A stretch of 64,000 nt of DNA from Acidobacteriaceae bacterium (GCA_003134815.1 PLCO01000011.1:62001-126000); one strand, 5' to 3'; positions 53,282 through 61,868 are shown, counted from the first letter of the stretch. Numbers and translations: made by a program. Notes: generated from the letters alone by a model not told the origin.

Positions 53282-54928
53282 TTAGTCCGCCGGATGCAAT
53301 GCCCCTTGCAACCAAACATACCCGTTTTCGCCGCCCACATCAAAACGATGAGCATGGGATTGAAACGCCCGAGCAAGTTGCGCGAGAGAATCGGTGGCTA
53401 GCAGCGTATGCTCGTCGCCCTCGTAGACGGCCAAATCCGCGGCCCGACCGTGCAAATAAACCGCGGCCTCCACGGCGTGCGCAGTATCGTGAGGGTATTG
53501 CGCCAGCAGACCCGCGATGAGTCCTGTAAGCAGGTCGCCGCTGCCACCTTTGGCCATGCCGGGATTGCCCGAAGTGTTCACAGTCACGCGGCCATCGGGG
53601 TGAGCGATGAGCGTTCGCGCGCCTTTGAGCACCAGCGTTACACCCAATCGTTGCGCAAAGCCGCGTGCTGTCTTGAGCCTGTTCGCCTGAACCTCGGCTA
53701 CGGCGGTTTGCGCCAGGCGCGCCATCTCGCCCGGGTGCGGCGTCAGCACCAAGGTGCGGCCTTTCGCAAGTTTCGCAAGGAGCGCCGGCCTTTCGGCAAG
53801 AATGTTCAGTGCGTCTGCATCAATGACGGCAGGAATCTTTGAGGCGTTAAGGAGTGCTGCGACGAATCTGGCCGTCTCCGCCCCCTGGCCCAACCCCGGC
53901 CCGACAGCGAGCACGGTCTTTCCGGCGAGCAATGCGGCCATTGGCCCGGGCTCAAGATTCTTCGCGGCGATCTGGCCAGCGCGGGTTGCAGCCAACGGCC
54001 AGGTCATTAATTCCGGCGCAAACGAAGAAATCACCGGCAATGCCGGCGCCGGAACCGCTGCCGTCACCAGCCCCGCACCTGCACGCATCGCAGCAAGAGC
54101 AGTCATCGCCGGTGCACCAGCCTTACCGCCTGCGCTTCCAAACGTGCCGCCAACAACAAGCACATGACCGAAGTTGCCCTTGTTGGCCTCCGCTGCCCGC
54201 GGAGTTTGCGCCAGGGCCAGCGACGAACCGGCCCACTCGAGCTGGAGCGCCGAGACGATTGCGGCATCCGGAGAGCCGATGGGCGCGACGACGACCGGCT
54301 GATCCCAGCGGCTCGTCAGTTGTCCGAATACGTGCGCCGGCTTGGGCGCAGTGAAGGTGATGACAGCGTCGGCGGGGAAAACCGGATCGGCAATGGTCGC
54401 GCCCGTTTCGTCGGCAGGCCAACCGGAGGGTAAGTCAAGTGCCAGAACAGGCACCCGACTGCCGCGCAGCCACTCGAGCGCATCCAACGCCAAACCCTTC
54501 AGCGGAGGCTTGAACCCCGTGCCCAGCACCGCGTCAATAATCAGGTCGGTGTCGAGCGCTTCGTTGTGTTCGGCCAGTGACTTGGCATTCGGCGTCGCAT
54601 GGATCGGCCCGCCCTTCGAACTCATCAATTCTCTAAAAGCGATGGCCGCGTCACCGGTCAGCTGATCGGGAGATCCGAGCAACAGCGTGGTCACTTCGAG
54701 GCCAGGGTCGGCGAGCAGCCGCGCCGCCATCATGCCATCGCCGCCGTTGTTTCCTTTGCCGCACAGAACCGTCACGCGGCGCGCATGCGGAAACTGCTGG
54801 CGAGCGAACGCCGCGACGGCCGAAGCGGCCGCCCTCATCAATTGAATCGAAGGAATCCCGAACCGCTCCGTGGTGGCGCGATCGCAGGCCTGCATCTCGG
54901 CTGCGGACAGGACGTGCATCGCATTCAT
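53282..54928 (-). CDS. nnr: Bifunctional NAD(P)HX epimerase/dehydratase
   Basis: Repairs hydrated NAD(P)H, 548 residues. The N-terminal NnrE epimerase domain (about 1-215) has VTVLCGKGNNGGDGMMAARL; the C-terminal NnrD ADP-dependent dehydratase (about 235-535) has VVGGTFGSAGGKAGAPAMTA, ADALNILAE and NTSGNPGMAKGGSGDLLTGL with its catalytic Asp. Domain order and spacing match the fused YjeF type. Upstream of tsaE with a 34-base gap. Confidence 0.95.
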   Translation of the reverse strand: MNAMHVLSAAEMQACDRATTERFGIPSIQLMRAAASAVAAFARQQFPHARRVTVLCGKGNNGGDGMMAARLLADPGLEVTTLLLGSPDQLTGDAAIAFRELMSSKGGPIHATPNAKSLAEHNEALDTDLIIDAVLGTGFKPPLKGLALDALEWLRGSRVPVLALDLPSGWPADETGATIADPVFPADAVITFTAPKPAHVFGQLTSRWDQPVVVAPIGSPDAAIVSALQLEWAGSSLALAQTPRAAEANKGNFGHVLVVGGTFGSAGGKAGAPAMTALAAMRAGAGLVTAAVPAPALPVISSFAPELMTWPLAATRAGQIAAKNLEPGPMAALLAGKTVLAVGPGLGQGAETARFVAALLNASKIPAVIDADALNILAERPALLAKLAKGRTLVLTPHPGEMARLAQTAVAEVQANRLKTARGFAQRLGVTLVLKGARTLIAHPDGRVTVNTSGNPGMAKGGSGDLLTGLIAGLLAQYPHDTAHAVEAAVYLHGRAADLAVYEGDEHTLLATDSLAQLARAFQSHAHRFDVGGENGYVWLQGALHPAD

Positions 54929-54997
54929 GGTACTAGAGCCTGGTGCGCAGAATTGGCTGCGGAGACCGGGTCGTGGCTGTCTTCTTGATTAAACGCG

Positions 54998-56077
54998 CTA
55001 CTTGATCAGGCGCGCCAGCAAGGTGGTGTGCGAATTGACGCGGGTAAGGACACATGCTCCGGTCTTCTCACAGCGGAAGTGAATGGCGGCAGGAAACACC
55101 TGCCACTCCGCGGAGCGGTTCCGCAATCCGGCGACTCCAACCAAAAAGACCCGGCCCCCCGCGGTATCGATAGTCCCTCGCACAGGATTGTCGCCGACAA
55201 TTACATCATCATCGTCAATGGGAGCGGGTAAATGCTGACTTCGGGCCGAATATCCAGAACCGCCATCAGAAGAATTCGATTTTCGGCCATTTGCAACATC
55301 ACCGGCAGGTTGATGCTTCAGCCAATCATACTGCTCATCGAGGGAAGGAAAGTTGGTGTAAAACTGCCACGAAGTAACGCTCTGATACTGCTTGAGCGTA
55401 CAGGGCAGGCCGCCTGTAAGGGTGAGCTCGGCGATTTGCCCGTCGGGGCCGGCGATATTCTGCACCGTGTCGCCGCCGACGGTCTGCATGGGGACAAGCG
55501 CCCGCGACGCGTCCGATGAGGCATTGTCTGGCGCTGGAGTGGGAAGCAAAACTTCCTTCTGGCATGCAACGACGCCGGTGGCGTCAAGCAACCGGATCAC
55601 AACCGTGATCGGGTGCGGCGGATTGACTGCCACGGCCTGAAAGCCAGCGGCTCGCTGGGGGTCAGCAGGATCAATGTAGAGCTGATACGCGGCGGCAGAT
55701 CCTTCCCAGCGCGCGATGAGCCGGGCTCCAATGGCGGCAGAATCGAATCTCTGGGTTCCCAAATCGACGTAAAGAGGGGGTGCTTTCGATTTGGTGACTT
55801 TGGGGATGAGGACAAGAGCAAGGACCCCAACGGCAAGAATGATAAGCACGGGCAACAAGGCCAATGCGCGATTGGATTTGGCAGCTTTCGGGTCAGCTTC
55901 GGCTTGCTCGGTGGGCGCAGGCTCAGTCATTGACTGGCGAAAGCCGTAGAGGTCCTGATGGCTGGTTCCCCCTGTGTAGGGAAGCACTTTGTAAGTCCGC
56001 TCCGCCCCACTTGCGTGAGTTTGCGGGCCGGAAGACGCAGCCGTTTCACTCGCCTCGATTTGAACTACATTGCCCAT
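54998..56077 (-). CDS. Membrane-anchored protein of unknown function
   Basis: A 359-residue protein with a hydrophilic N-terminus, one transmembrane helix (about 72-92, LALLPVLIILAVGVLALVLI) and an outside part of about 260 residues that is probably beta-rich. Recognisable features are limited to ARWEGSAAAYQLYID and several cysteines (VVACQKE, LPCTLKQ, RCEKTGACVL). An internal ATG at 55930 would remove about 49 residues. No family recognised. It stands between nnrDE and mntH. Confidence 0.6.
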   Translation of the reverse strand: MGNVVQIEASETAASSGPQTHASGAERTYKVLPYTGGTSHQDLYGFRQSMTEPAPTEQAEADPKAAKSNRALALLPVLIILAVGVLALVLIPKVTKSKAPPLYVDLGTQRFDSAAIGARLIARWEGSAAAYQLYIDPADPQRAAGFQAVAVNPPHPITVVIRLLDATGVVACQKEVLLPTPAPDNASSDASRALVPMQTVGGDTVQNIAGPDGQIAELTLTGGLPCTLKQYQSVTSWQFYTNFPSLDEQYDWLKHQPAGDVANGRKSNSSDGGSGYSARSQHLPAPIDDDDVIVGDNPVRGTIDTAGGRVFLVGVAGLRNRSAEWQVFPAAIHFRCEKTGACVLTRVNSHTTLLARLIK

Positions 56078-56288
56078 TGCGCAGGTCCCATTCCTTTGAT
56101 TTGGGATCCCCAGCCGAAAGAAGTACTGCTATTGGACCACCCACAAAGCAGGCATGCAATAACCACTCCGTGTGATAGATCACCGGGCAACCCAAAGCGG
56201 GATAAGCCGCTCGAGTGGATTCCCGAATGGAGCGCGACCGGACCGGTTCGAGGGGGGGGATTCGACGGGGCTGAGAAGGCAAGTAGCT

Positions 56289-57662
56289 TCAGCGGCCCAT
56301 TGCCGCTTGAACCAGTAGCCACACATTCAGGCCTGCAATCACGGCTGCGGTGAGCCATGCCAGGGCCTGGAGCCAGCGGGCATTGGTGAACTCGCCCATC
56401 TTTTTGCGGTCGCCGGTGAACATAACCAGCGGAACCACTGCAAAGATGAGTTGGAAGGAGAGGATAACCTGGCTAAGGATGAGGAGTTTTTCGGTTCCCT
56501 GCTCGCCCATGAAGGCGACCACGATGATGGTGGGAATAATGGCCAGCGAGCGGGTAATGAGACGCCGCAGCCACGGTGAGAGGCGGATATGGATGAAGCC
56601 CTCCATTACCACCTGGCCGGCAAGGGTTCCCGTGATGGAGGAGTTCTGGCCGCTGGCCAGCAGCGCGATAGCAAACAGGGTGCTTGCTCCGGTGACGCCG
56701 AGGAGCGGGCTCAACAGCTTGTAGGCGTCCTGAATGGCTGCGACCTCGAAATGCCCGCTGCGGAAGAAGACAGCCGCTGCGACAATCAGTATGGCCGCGT
56801 TGACGAACAGGGCGATCATCAGCGCCAGAGCCGAGTCGACATTAGCCATGTGCACCGCCTCGCGCTTGCCCTCGGGTGTGCGCTTGTAATTGCGGCTTTG
56901 GACGATGGACGAGTGCAGGTAGAGATTGTGCGGCATGACCGTCGCGCCGAGAATGCCGATGGCGATATAGAGCATGGCGCCGTTGGTAACGATGGCCGGA
57001 GACGGCACGACGAGGTTGCGCAGGATCGGCCAATAATCAGGGCGGGAAAGGAACATTTGCGCGCCAAAGAGAGCAATGATGGTGCCTATGAGCGCAATCA
57101 CAAGGGCTTCGATATAGCGGAATCCCCAGCGCTGCAGCATCAGGATCAGCAGCACGTCGAGGCCGGTGATGAGCACTCCGTAAAGGAGCGGAATGTGGAA
57201 GAGCAGATTGAGCGCGATGGCCGAACCGACTACCTCAGCGAGGTCGCAGGCCGCGATCGCGACTTCGGCCATGACCCACAGGGCGAAGCTCGTGCGGCGG
57301 CCGTAGCTCTCGCGGCAAAGCTGCGCCAGGTCGCGTTCGGTTGCCACGCCAAGCTTGAGCGAGAGGCTTTGCAGCAGAATCGCCATCAGGTTGGACAACA
57401 TGATGACGAACAAAAGCGTGTAGCCGAAGCGGGCGCCCCCGGCGATGTCGGTGGCCCAGTTGCCGGGGTCCATGTAGCCGACAGAGATGAGAAAGCCCGG
57501 CCCCAGGAAGCCGAGCAGCCGGCGCCAGTAGTACGGCGAATGGGAGATGCCGACGCTCGAATTGACCTCCGGTAAGGAAGGCTCAGTGAGAACGGTTCGG
57601 GTTACGGCCTCTGTGGACATTGACTCCAAGGAAGAGAGACCATGAGTGTCCCTCAACTCCAC
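56289..57662 (-). CDS. mntH: Nramp-family divalent metal transporter
   Basis: Proton-coupled Mn2+/Fe2+ importer of the inner membrane, 457 residues with eleven predicted helices. Helix 1 has DPGNWATDIAGGARFGYTLL with the metal-binding Asp and Asn, and helix 6 has MPHNLYLHSSIVQ. The LSRP and QNSSITGTLAGQVVMEG regions are also standard. It is 47 bases downstream of the DtxR-type regulator on the same strand, the usual pairing for Mn homeostasis. Confidence 0.94.
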   Translation of the reverse strand: MELRDTHGLSSLESMSTEAVTRTVLTEPSLPEVNSSVGISHSPYYWRRLLGFLGPGFLISVGYMDPGNWATDIAGGARFGYTLLFVIMLSNLMAILLQSLSLKLGVATERDLAQLCRESYGRRTSFALWVMAEVAIAACDLAEVVGSAIALNLLFHIPLLYGVLITGLDVLLILMLQRWGFRYIEALVIALIGTIIALFGAQMFLSRPDYWPILRNLVVPSPAIVTNGAMLYIAIGILGATVMPHNLYLHSSIVQSRNYKRTPEGKREAVHMANVDSALALMIALFVNAAILIVAAAVFFRSGHFEVAAIQDAYKLLSPLLGVTGASTLFAIALLASGQNSSITGTLAGQVVMEGFIHIRLSPWLRRLITRSLAIIPTIIVVAFMGEQGTEKLLILSQVILSFQLIFAVVPLVMFTGDRKKMGEFTNARWLQALAWLTAAVIAGLNVWLLVQAAMGR

Positions 57663-57709
57663 TATGCCACAGATTGTTAATTATGGTTAAGATTTTTGCT
57701 TAGATTAAA
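57663..57709. promoter_or_regulatory. AT-rich gap between mntR and mntH with TTAA motifs
   Basis: Only 47 bases, strongly AT-rich against a GC-rich background, with TTAATTATGGTTAA (57678-57691) and TTAGATTAAATTA (57700-57712). It could be an operator/promoter for mntH recognised by the DtxR-type protein, but no full consensus is present. Confidence 0.3.
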
Positions 57710-58381
57710 TTACGATGACCGATCCGGGCGCAGCCAGACGGCTTCGGCAGCCGGCCTTCCCAGAATGGTGCTTCCCGTAGGTAGATCAATCAAAACGGTT
57801 TGGTCGTAATTCTGGCTCATGACGCGCAGGCTCTTGCCGGGTCCGATTCCTGCCGCGTGAAGGAACTCGAGGAGCTTGGGATCGCGCTCCTGGAGACTGA
57901 TGACGGTGTAGCGCTTGCCCGGAGGCGCCTGCGAGAGCTGCATCTCTCCGCGGCGCTTGCGCTCGGCTGGGTTGACGGGGAGGACAGCGTTGCCGTGCGG
58001 GCAGGCGCCGCCTTCGCCGAGCTTTTCTTTCAACTTTGCCTCGAAGGCCGGCGAGACAGCGTGCTCCAGCCGCTCGGCTTCCTCGTGGATCTCGTGCCAC
58101 TCCATGCCGAAGACCTCGCTCAACATGCGCTCGATGAGGTGGTGACGCAGCGCGGTATGGTAGGCCATCTCGCGGCCCGCCGCAGTGAGACGCACGATTC
58201 CGTCGTCGCCCACCTTGACGCAGCCATCGCGCTTGAGCCGCTTTACCGCCATGGTGACGGCGGGCGCGGAGACCTCAAGCCAATGCGCGAGCATGGCGGG
58301 AATAACCTGGCGGCCCTCGGCCTCGGCCTCGAGGATGGCCTTGAGGTAGTTCTCTTTCGAAACGTGGATGGCGTCTTTCAT
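57710..58381 (-). CDS. mntR: DtxR-family manganese regulator
   Basis: The frame is open to 58777, but the ATG at 58381 (MKDAIHVSKENYLKAILEAE) gives the proper family start and 223 residues. Winged helix (about 5-65, VIPAMLAHWLEVSAPAVTMA), metal/dimerisation domain (about 70-145, MLSEVFGMEWHEIHEEAERL) and a C-terminal FeoA/SH3-like domain (about 150-223, GKRYTVISLQERDPKLLEFL). It is expected to control mntH just downstream. The upstream leader is full of repeats. Confidence 0.88.
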   Translation of the reverse strand: MKDAIHVSKENYLKAILEAEAEGRQVIPAMLAHWLEVSAPAVTMAVKRLKRDGCVKVGDDGIVRLTAAGREMAYHTALRHHLIERMLSEVFGMEWHEIHEEAERLEHAVSPAFEAKLKEKLGEGGACPHGNAVLPVNPAERKRRGEMQLSQAPPGKRYTVISLQERDPKLLEFLHAAGIGPGKSLRVMSQNYDQTVLIDLPTGSTILGRPAAEAVWLRPDRSS

Positions 58382-59207
58382 TGTTGCGCTGGAGTTCAGT
58401 TTAAACGTAGCGGAGTTAGCGGTGTTATTGGAGTTGGCGGAGCTGGTGCGGCTATCGAGGTGATTCAGGTAGTGAGGAGCTCGGTTAGTGTGCTGGCGGG
58501 TTGGCGAGTTCGCGGGTTGGCGAGTTGGCTTGCCGCTCGCAGCTCGCAGCCGATACCGGGCGGCTCCGGAGCGTAAAAGGCTCGCAATCAAGTGTCGGTT
58601 TTGGGGCGGAAAGACTCCGGGTTTAAGGGCGGATTTGGGCGGGAAAAAGATATTTTGCGCGAAAACTACGCTTATAAGTGAAGAGATTTGAGGAATTCGG
58701 CGCATGGAAGCGCAGGAAACTCGATCAAAACTACATATTGAAGGAAGATGGCAGCAAAATAAATCGCATTTGGTCAAAATTTCTTTTCTGAAGTTTGCCG
58801 ATAATTATGCGGGTTTGCGCTACGGTGGATCTAGATACCGAAAAACAGTGGTTAGTGATTAGGGGTTAGTGATTAGTTTTCCGTGCGCGGCGGAGGGATT
58901 CGTCGCGCCCTATGGGTTGTGGTGGGCGCAGCGCGCGGGTGGATCATTGGGGTTCTTTCGCCCGCTAACGCGGGCTTGCGATTTCGATTGGGTCGACTGG
59001 CCCCAGGCTTGCGCCTGGGGCTATCGTCTTTTGCCCGCTAACGCGGGCTGAGTTTCACCGGAGGGGCGGAGAACAGAAGACAGTGGCTAGTGGTTGGTGG
59101 TTAGTGGTCAGCGGTTAGAGATGAGTGGCTAGCGGTCAGTAGTTAGCGGTCAGGGGTTCGTGTTTAGAACCCGGAGCAGTGGTGCGTGGGTTGAAGGGAG
59201 TGGGGAG
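58382..59207. other. Non-coding, repeat-rich region upstream of mntR and the HTH gene
   Basis: About 800 bases without a plausible gene. It contains a GGAGTTAGCGGTGTTA-type microsatellite (58411-58445), GCGGGTTGGCGAGTT repeats (58496-58530), an AT-rich stretch (58640-58830) that may hold the mntR promoter, GGTTAGTGATTAG repeats (58849-58876), three perfect hairpins (58960-59048) and a long run of degenerate AGTGGTTAGTGG/AGCGGTCAGTAG repeats (59080-59158). The bias for short tandem words contrasts with the rest of the window. Confidence 0.75.
58960..59048. repeat. Triple stem-loop element, REP-like
   Basis: Three perfect stem-loops: GCCCGC-TAAC-GCGGGC (58960-58975), GCCCCAGGC-TTGC-GCCTGGGGC (59000-59021) and GCCCGC-TAAC-GCGGGC again (59033-59048). 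The outer two are identical and all have four-base loops. The layout suggests a mobile or REP-like intergenic element; I know of similar hairpins in acidobacterial genomes only from memory. Confidence 0.65.
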
Positions 59208-59648
59208 ATGAGGGCGATGGAGCGGAGGGTGTTGCTGAAGAAGCTGGACAAGGAGATGCGGCATTACCGGCTGGCGGCGAGGGCGGAAAATCCGACGAAC
59301 GAGTTGCTGCGAATGGTGCGGAAGGTGCTGCGCGTTCCGATGAAGGAGATGGCGGAAAAGATGGGAATCGTGGAGTCGGCACTTTTCCAGATGGAGGAGC
59401 GGGAGGGGACGGGGTCGATTACGCTGCGGTCGCTGAGCCGGATGGCGGGGGCGATGGGTTGCAAGGTGGTGTACGGGGTTGTTCCGCTGAACGGGAAGAC
59501 GCTGGAAGAGCTGGCGGAGGAGCGGTTGTGGAGGGAGGTCTTAGGCAGCGGGGTTAGCGGGGTTAGCGGTGTTAGCGGGGTTAGCGGTGTTAGCGGGGCT
59601 AGCGGAGTTGGCGGAGCTAAAGTCACGGCTGACGATAAAGCGGCATAA
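59208..59648 (+). CDS. HTH protein resembling mobile mystery protein A, repeat-extended C-terminus
   Basis: 146 residues from the ATG at 59208 (GGGAG upstream; a GTG at 59160 is also open). LLKKLDKEMRHYRLAARAEN, then MVRKVLRVPMKEMAEKMGIV and EEREGTGSITLRSLSRMAGA, then MGCKVVYGVVPLNGKTLEEL match the XRE/MobMystA pattern. The last 35 residues are a GVS repeat (five GVS, one GAS, one GVG) coded by 9-base units. MobMystA genes usually pair with a Fic-like MobMystB, which is absent. A small AT-hook-like protein follows 36 bases on. Confidence 0.72.
   Translation: MRAMERRVLLKKLDKEMRHYRLAARAENPTNELLRMVRKVLRVPMKEMAEKMGIVESALFQMEEREGTGSITLRSLSRMAGAMGCKVVYGVVPLNGKTLEELAEERLWREVLGSGVSGVSGVSGVSGVSGASGVGGAKVTADDKAA
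59550..59618 (+). repeat. 9-bp microsatellite GGNGTTAGC inside the HTH gene
   Basis: Seven units: GGGGTTAGC x2, GGTGTTAGC, GGGGTTAGC, GGTGTTAGC, GGGGCTAGC, GGAGTTGGC, then GGAGCT. The last 15 bases (GGAGTTGGCGGAGCT) are also found in the non-coding copy at 58431-58445. Confidence 0.9.
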
Positions 59649-59683
59649 CGAAAGTGCGGCGAGATTGAAACGGGGGTGGGGCG

Positions 59684-60157
59684 ATGGCGGAGATTGTTTC
59701 GATACATGGGAAGAAAGAGATGAGCGTGAAGAAGACGCGCGGACGGCCGCGGAAGAAAAAGGTGGAGGGGCGCAGTGGGGCCGCTGAAGGGATGACAGAG
59801 GCGAAGACGGTGGAGGGGCACGGGATGGACCGGTTGCGGGCTGCGGCGGAGCGGCGGGTGGCCGAGAGCAGCGAGGATCTTGCGGACTTGCTGCTCGATA
59901 AGGCGATGGAGGGAAAGCTCGATAGCGTGAAGATGCTGATGAAGCTAGCGGAGGAAGAGAAGGCGCGGAAGGAGGAGGAGAAACACGGGGGAGAGAACCC
60001 AATTTTCAAGTGGCTCGGAATGGAGAAGGCACAGCCGGAGATCGGCGACGTGTGGATCGGCGATGGGTGGAAGAACGAGGAGACGGGCGAGGTTGTGCAT
60101 GGGGAGTGGGACGGGTGGAAGTTAGATGAGTGGAAGGATGAGGAGAAGGCGGCGTGA
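59684..60157 (+). CDS. Small charged protein with AT-hook-like motif
   Basis: 157 residues, highly charged. Near the N-terminus TRGRPRKKKVEG is an AT-hook-like sequence that could bind the minor groove of DNA. A helical middle (about 55-105, DRLRAAAERRVAESSEDLAD ... AEEEKARKEEEK) is followed by an acidic, tryptophan-rich C-terminus (WIGDGWKNEE, GEWDGWKLDEWKDEE). No known family recognised. It lies 36 bases after the HTH gene in the same direction, so the two probably form one transcript. Confidence 0.6.
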   Translation: MAEIVSIHGKKEMSVKKTRGRPRKKKVEGRSGAAEGMTEAKTVEGHGMDRLRAAAERRVAESSEDLADLLLDKAMEGKLDSVKMLMKLAEEEKARKEEEKHGGENPIFKWLGMEKAQPEIGDVWIGDGWKNEETGEVVHGEWDGWKLDEWKDEEKAA

Positions 60158-60473
60158 GGGTGGCAGGGACGTAGGGACATAGGGGCTAGCGGTTGGCGGG
60201 GTTGGCAAGTTGGCGTGCGCTTCGCGCACATGGCGAGTTGGCAAGTTGGCTGGGTTGGTGGGGTTTGGGGGGGTGGTAGCTCAGTGCCGGGTTGGCGGGG
60301 CTTGACACCGCAGTTTGCCGATTGTGGGGCTCGTGTCTTTCACGAGGCTTCCACGACACCCGAGGGAGGGAAAGTTATTGTGGGCACGATGCCAGTGATA
60401 AGTCTCAGGAGTAGTATTCAGGGGCGTCCCAGGAACTCTGTGGGCAAGATTGGACAGAGAGAGGGGTCAAACG
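60158..60473. other. Repeat-containing intergenic region
   Basis: GGGGTTGGCAAGTTGGC-type repeats (60190-60255), hairpin GTGCGC-TTC-GCGCAC (60213-60227) and hairpin CTCGTG-N5-CACGAG (60330-60346). A tRNA-like D-arm word (GGTAGCTCAG) occurs near 60273 but no other tRNA parts follow. The GAGAGGGG ribosome site of the next gene ends the stretch. No plausible gene. Confidence 0.6.
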
Positions 60474-61088
60474 ATGAGATCGTACTGGATGGCAGGCATG
60501 CTGGCTGTTGCATTCGCTTTTGGAGCGCGGGCACAAAAGCCGGCAGACGCTACCGTGGCAAGCAGCTTGACGTGGATTGGCGGGCACTTTGAAACCTCAA
60601 CGGAAATTACCAGAGTGCTGGACGATGCTGGAATTCAGGATCATTACACCACCACAACGCAGACCAACAGCATGACCTTTCAGGGCTGCACGGTGACTCT
60701 GGTTATTTCGCAGAAGCTTTTGCATGTGGCCAAGGACGGCACGACCGACAACAATTACTCGGGGACCCTCAGCGCCAAGTTCGACTTGAGCAACCTTGTG
60801 CGAGGCAAAATCCACGTAACAAGCCGCGATCAGGAATCCTGCTACCCGTTGGACCTAATCAAGGACGCGGACAAGCCGGCCCCGGATTGTCCGGACTTGA
60901 AGGGTGTGACTGCTGCGCCGCAACTCGTCACGCTGCTGCTGCCGGCAGTGGCTCCCATTGCAACGACAGACAGCGTTTGGGGAAGTTCGACTTACACGTC
61001 TCTCCAGATCCGCTTTGCTACGCTCGATCTGGCGAACCGCCAGGCCGACGCGTGGCGCGCCGCAGTGCTGGCGTGTGGCGGGAAATGA
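60474..61088 (+). CDS. Exported protein of unknown function
   Basis: 204 residues from the ATG at 60474, with GAGAGGGG seven bases upstream. The signal peptide is MRSYWMAGMLAVAFAFGARA-Q. The mature part looks like an all-beta or alpha/beta domain (LTWIGGHFETSTEI, FQGCTVTLVISQKLLHV, QIRFATLDLANRQADAWRAA) with a few cysteines (GCTV, SCYP, DCPDL, LACGG). No family recognised. It precedes the Rap1a-like gene by 60 bases on the same strand. Confidence 0.6.
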   Translation: MRSYWMAGMLAVAFAFGARAQKPADATVASSLTWIGGHFETSTEITRVLDDAGIQDHYTTTTQTNSMTFQGCTVTLVISQKLLHVAKDGTTDNNYSGTLSAKFDLSNLVRGKIHVTSRDQESCYPLDLIKDADKPAPDCPDLKGVTAAPQLVTLLLPAVAPIATTDSVWGSSTYTSLQIRFATLDLANRQADAWRAAVLACGGK

Positions 61089-61148
61089 TTTTGGTGCAGA
61101 CCTGAGGCGCAGGGAACGTCGCCCAAAGGAAGTGAAACGGAGGCCACA

Positions 61149-61856
61149 ATGGCACGAATCTTTTCCGCACACGCGTCGTTACAGAGGTGCGCGAGAACGA
61201 TCGAGAAACTGCGTGGAGTTTCTTTCCTGATGACGGCGGCTCTGATTCTCATTGCCGGAGCACTCATGCCGAACCGGGCCTGGGCGGCGGCCGACGTGCC
61301 CGCCACCGCTCAAAAATTCGCAGTCTTCTGTACCCCTCTCAACGATGCCTGCCGCAGCAAAATCATTGGTGTGCAGATGGATTCCAGCTTCAGCACCCCT
61401 CCCGCCACGGATTGCGAAGTGCCCGACGGCATTGAACACGAAGAGGGTTACAAAGCCATCGTCAGCTGGCTTTCTGCACACCCTGAGACGGCCAGCATGA
61501 GCACGGAGGACGGCATCAATGCGGCAATTAAGGCACTGTGGAACTGTCAGAAATCCATTGCTACAGGCCACACCTCGTGGGGAGCCCCCGACAAAATCGG
61601 TGCCTTCGTGACGTTTTGCGCGGACGCCAAGAACTACGTAATATGTGCGAACCAGATCGTCGAGGCCAGCACCAACGCCTATGCAGCGCAGGCCCTGAAC
61701 GGCAAAAGCGACCACTGCAGCGCCCCGGACGGCGTCGAGACTAAGGAGTTGACGGTAAAGGTCTTGGCCTGGTTGAAAGATCACACTGAAGTCAATGGGC
61801 AAGACACCGGGACCGGGATCACGGCTGCCATCGACCATCTGTGGCCTTGCCATTAA
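61149..61856 (+). CDS. Exported protein with two Rap1a/Tai-like domains
   Basis: 235 residues, ATG at 61149 with GGAGG six bases upstream. A long N-region and signal peptide (about 25-46, GVSFLMTAALILIAGAL) precede two tandem domains of about 85 residues. Each has Cys pairs and the pattern CxxPDGIExxEG/PDGVExKEL, a central helix ending in SAHPE/KDHTE, and a final LWNC/LWPC. This resembles the Rap1a/Tai family of periplasmic immunity proteins against type VI effectors. No T6SS gene is in the window. Family call is from pattern only. Confidence 0.55.
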   Translation: MARIFSAHASLQRCARTIEKLRGVSFLMTAALILIAGALMPNRAWAAADVPATAQKFAVFCTPLNDACRSKIIGVQMDSSFSTPPATDCEVPDGIEHEEGYKAIVSWLSAHPETASMSTEDGINAAIKALWNCQKSIATGHTSWGAPDKIGAFVTFCADAKNYVICANQIVEASTNAYAAQALNGKSDHCSAPDGVETKELTVKVLAWLKDHTEVNGQDTGTGITAAIDHLWPCH

Positions 61857-61868
61857 AGTTTAACCAAA

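Noticed and set aside
56589..57575. 328-residue plus-strand frame opposite mntH
   Set aside because: The product is highly charged with Asp/Glu/Arg runs, the mirror of membrane codons; mntH motifs are unambiguous.
58382..58777. N-terminal extension of mntR to 58777
   Set aside because: The extra 132 residues are low-complexity translations of repeats (NSNNTANSATF) with no family match; the ATG at 58381 fits DtxR proteins.
58960..59048. Triple hairpin as a CRISPR array
   Set aside because: Only two identical units, each a hairpin of 16 bases, with a different hairpin between them and no cas genes.
60265..60300. tRNA-like word GGTAGCTCAG
   Set aside because: No anticodon arm, T-arm (GGTTCRANTCC) or acceptor stem could be matched around it.
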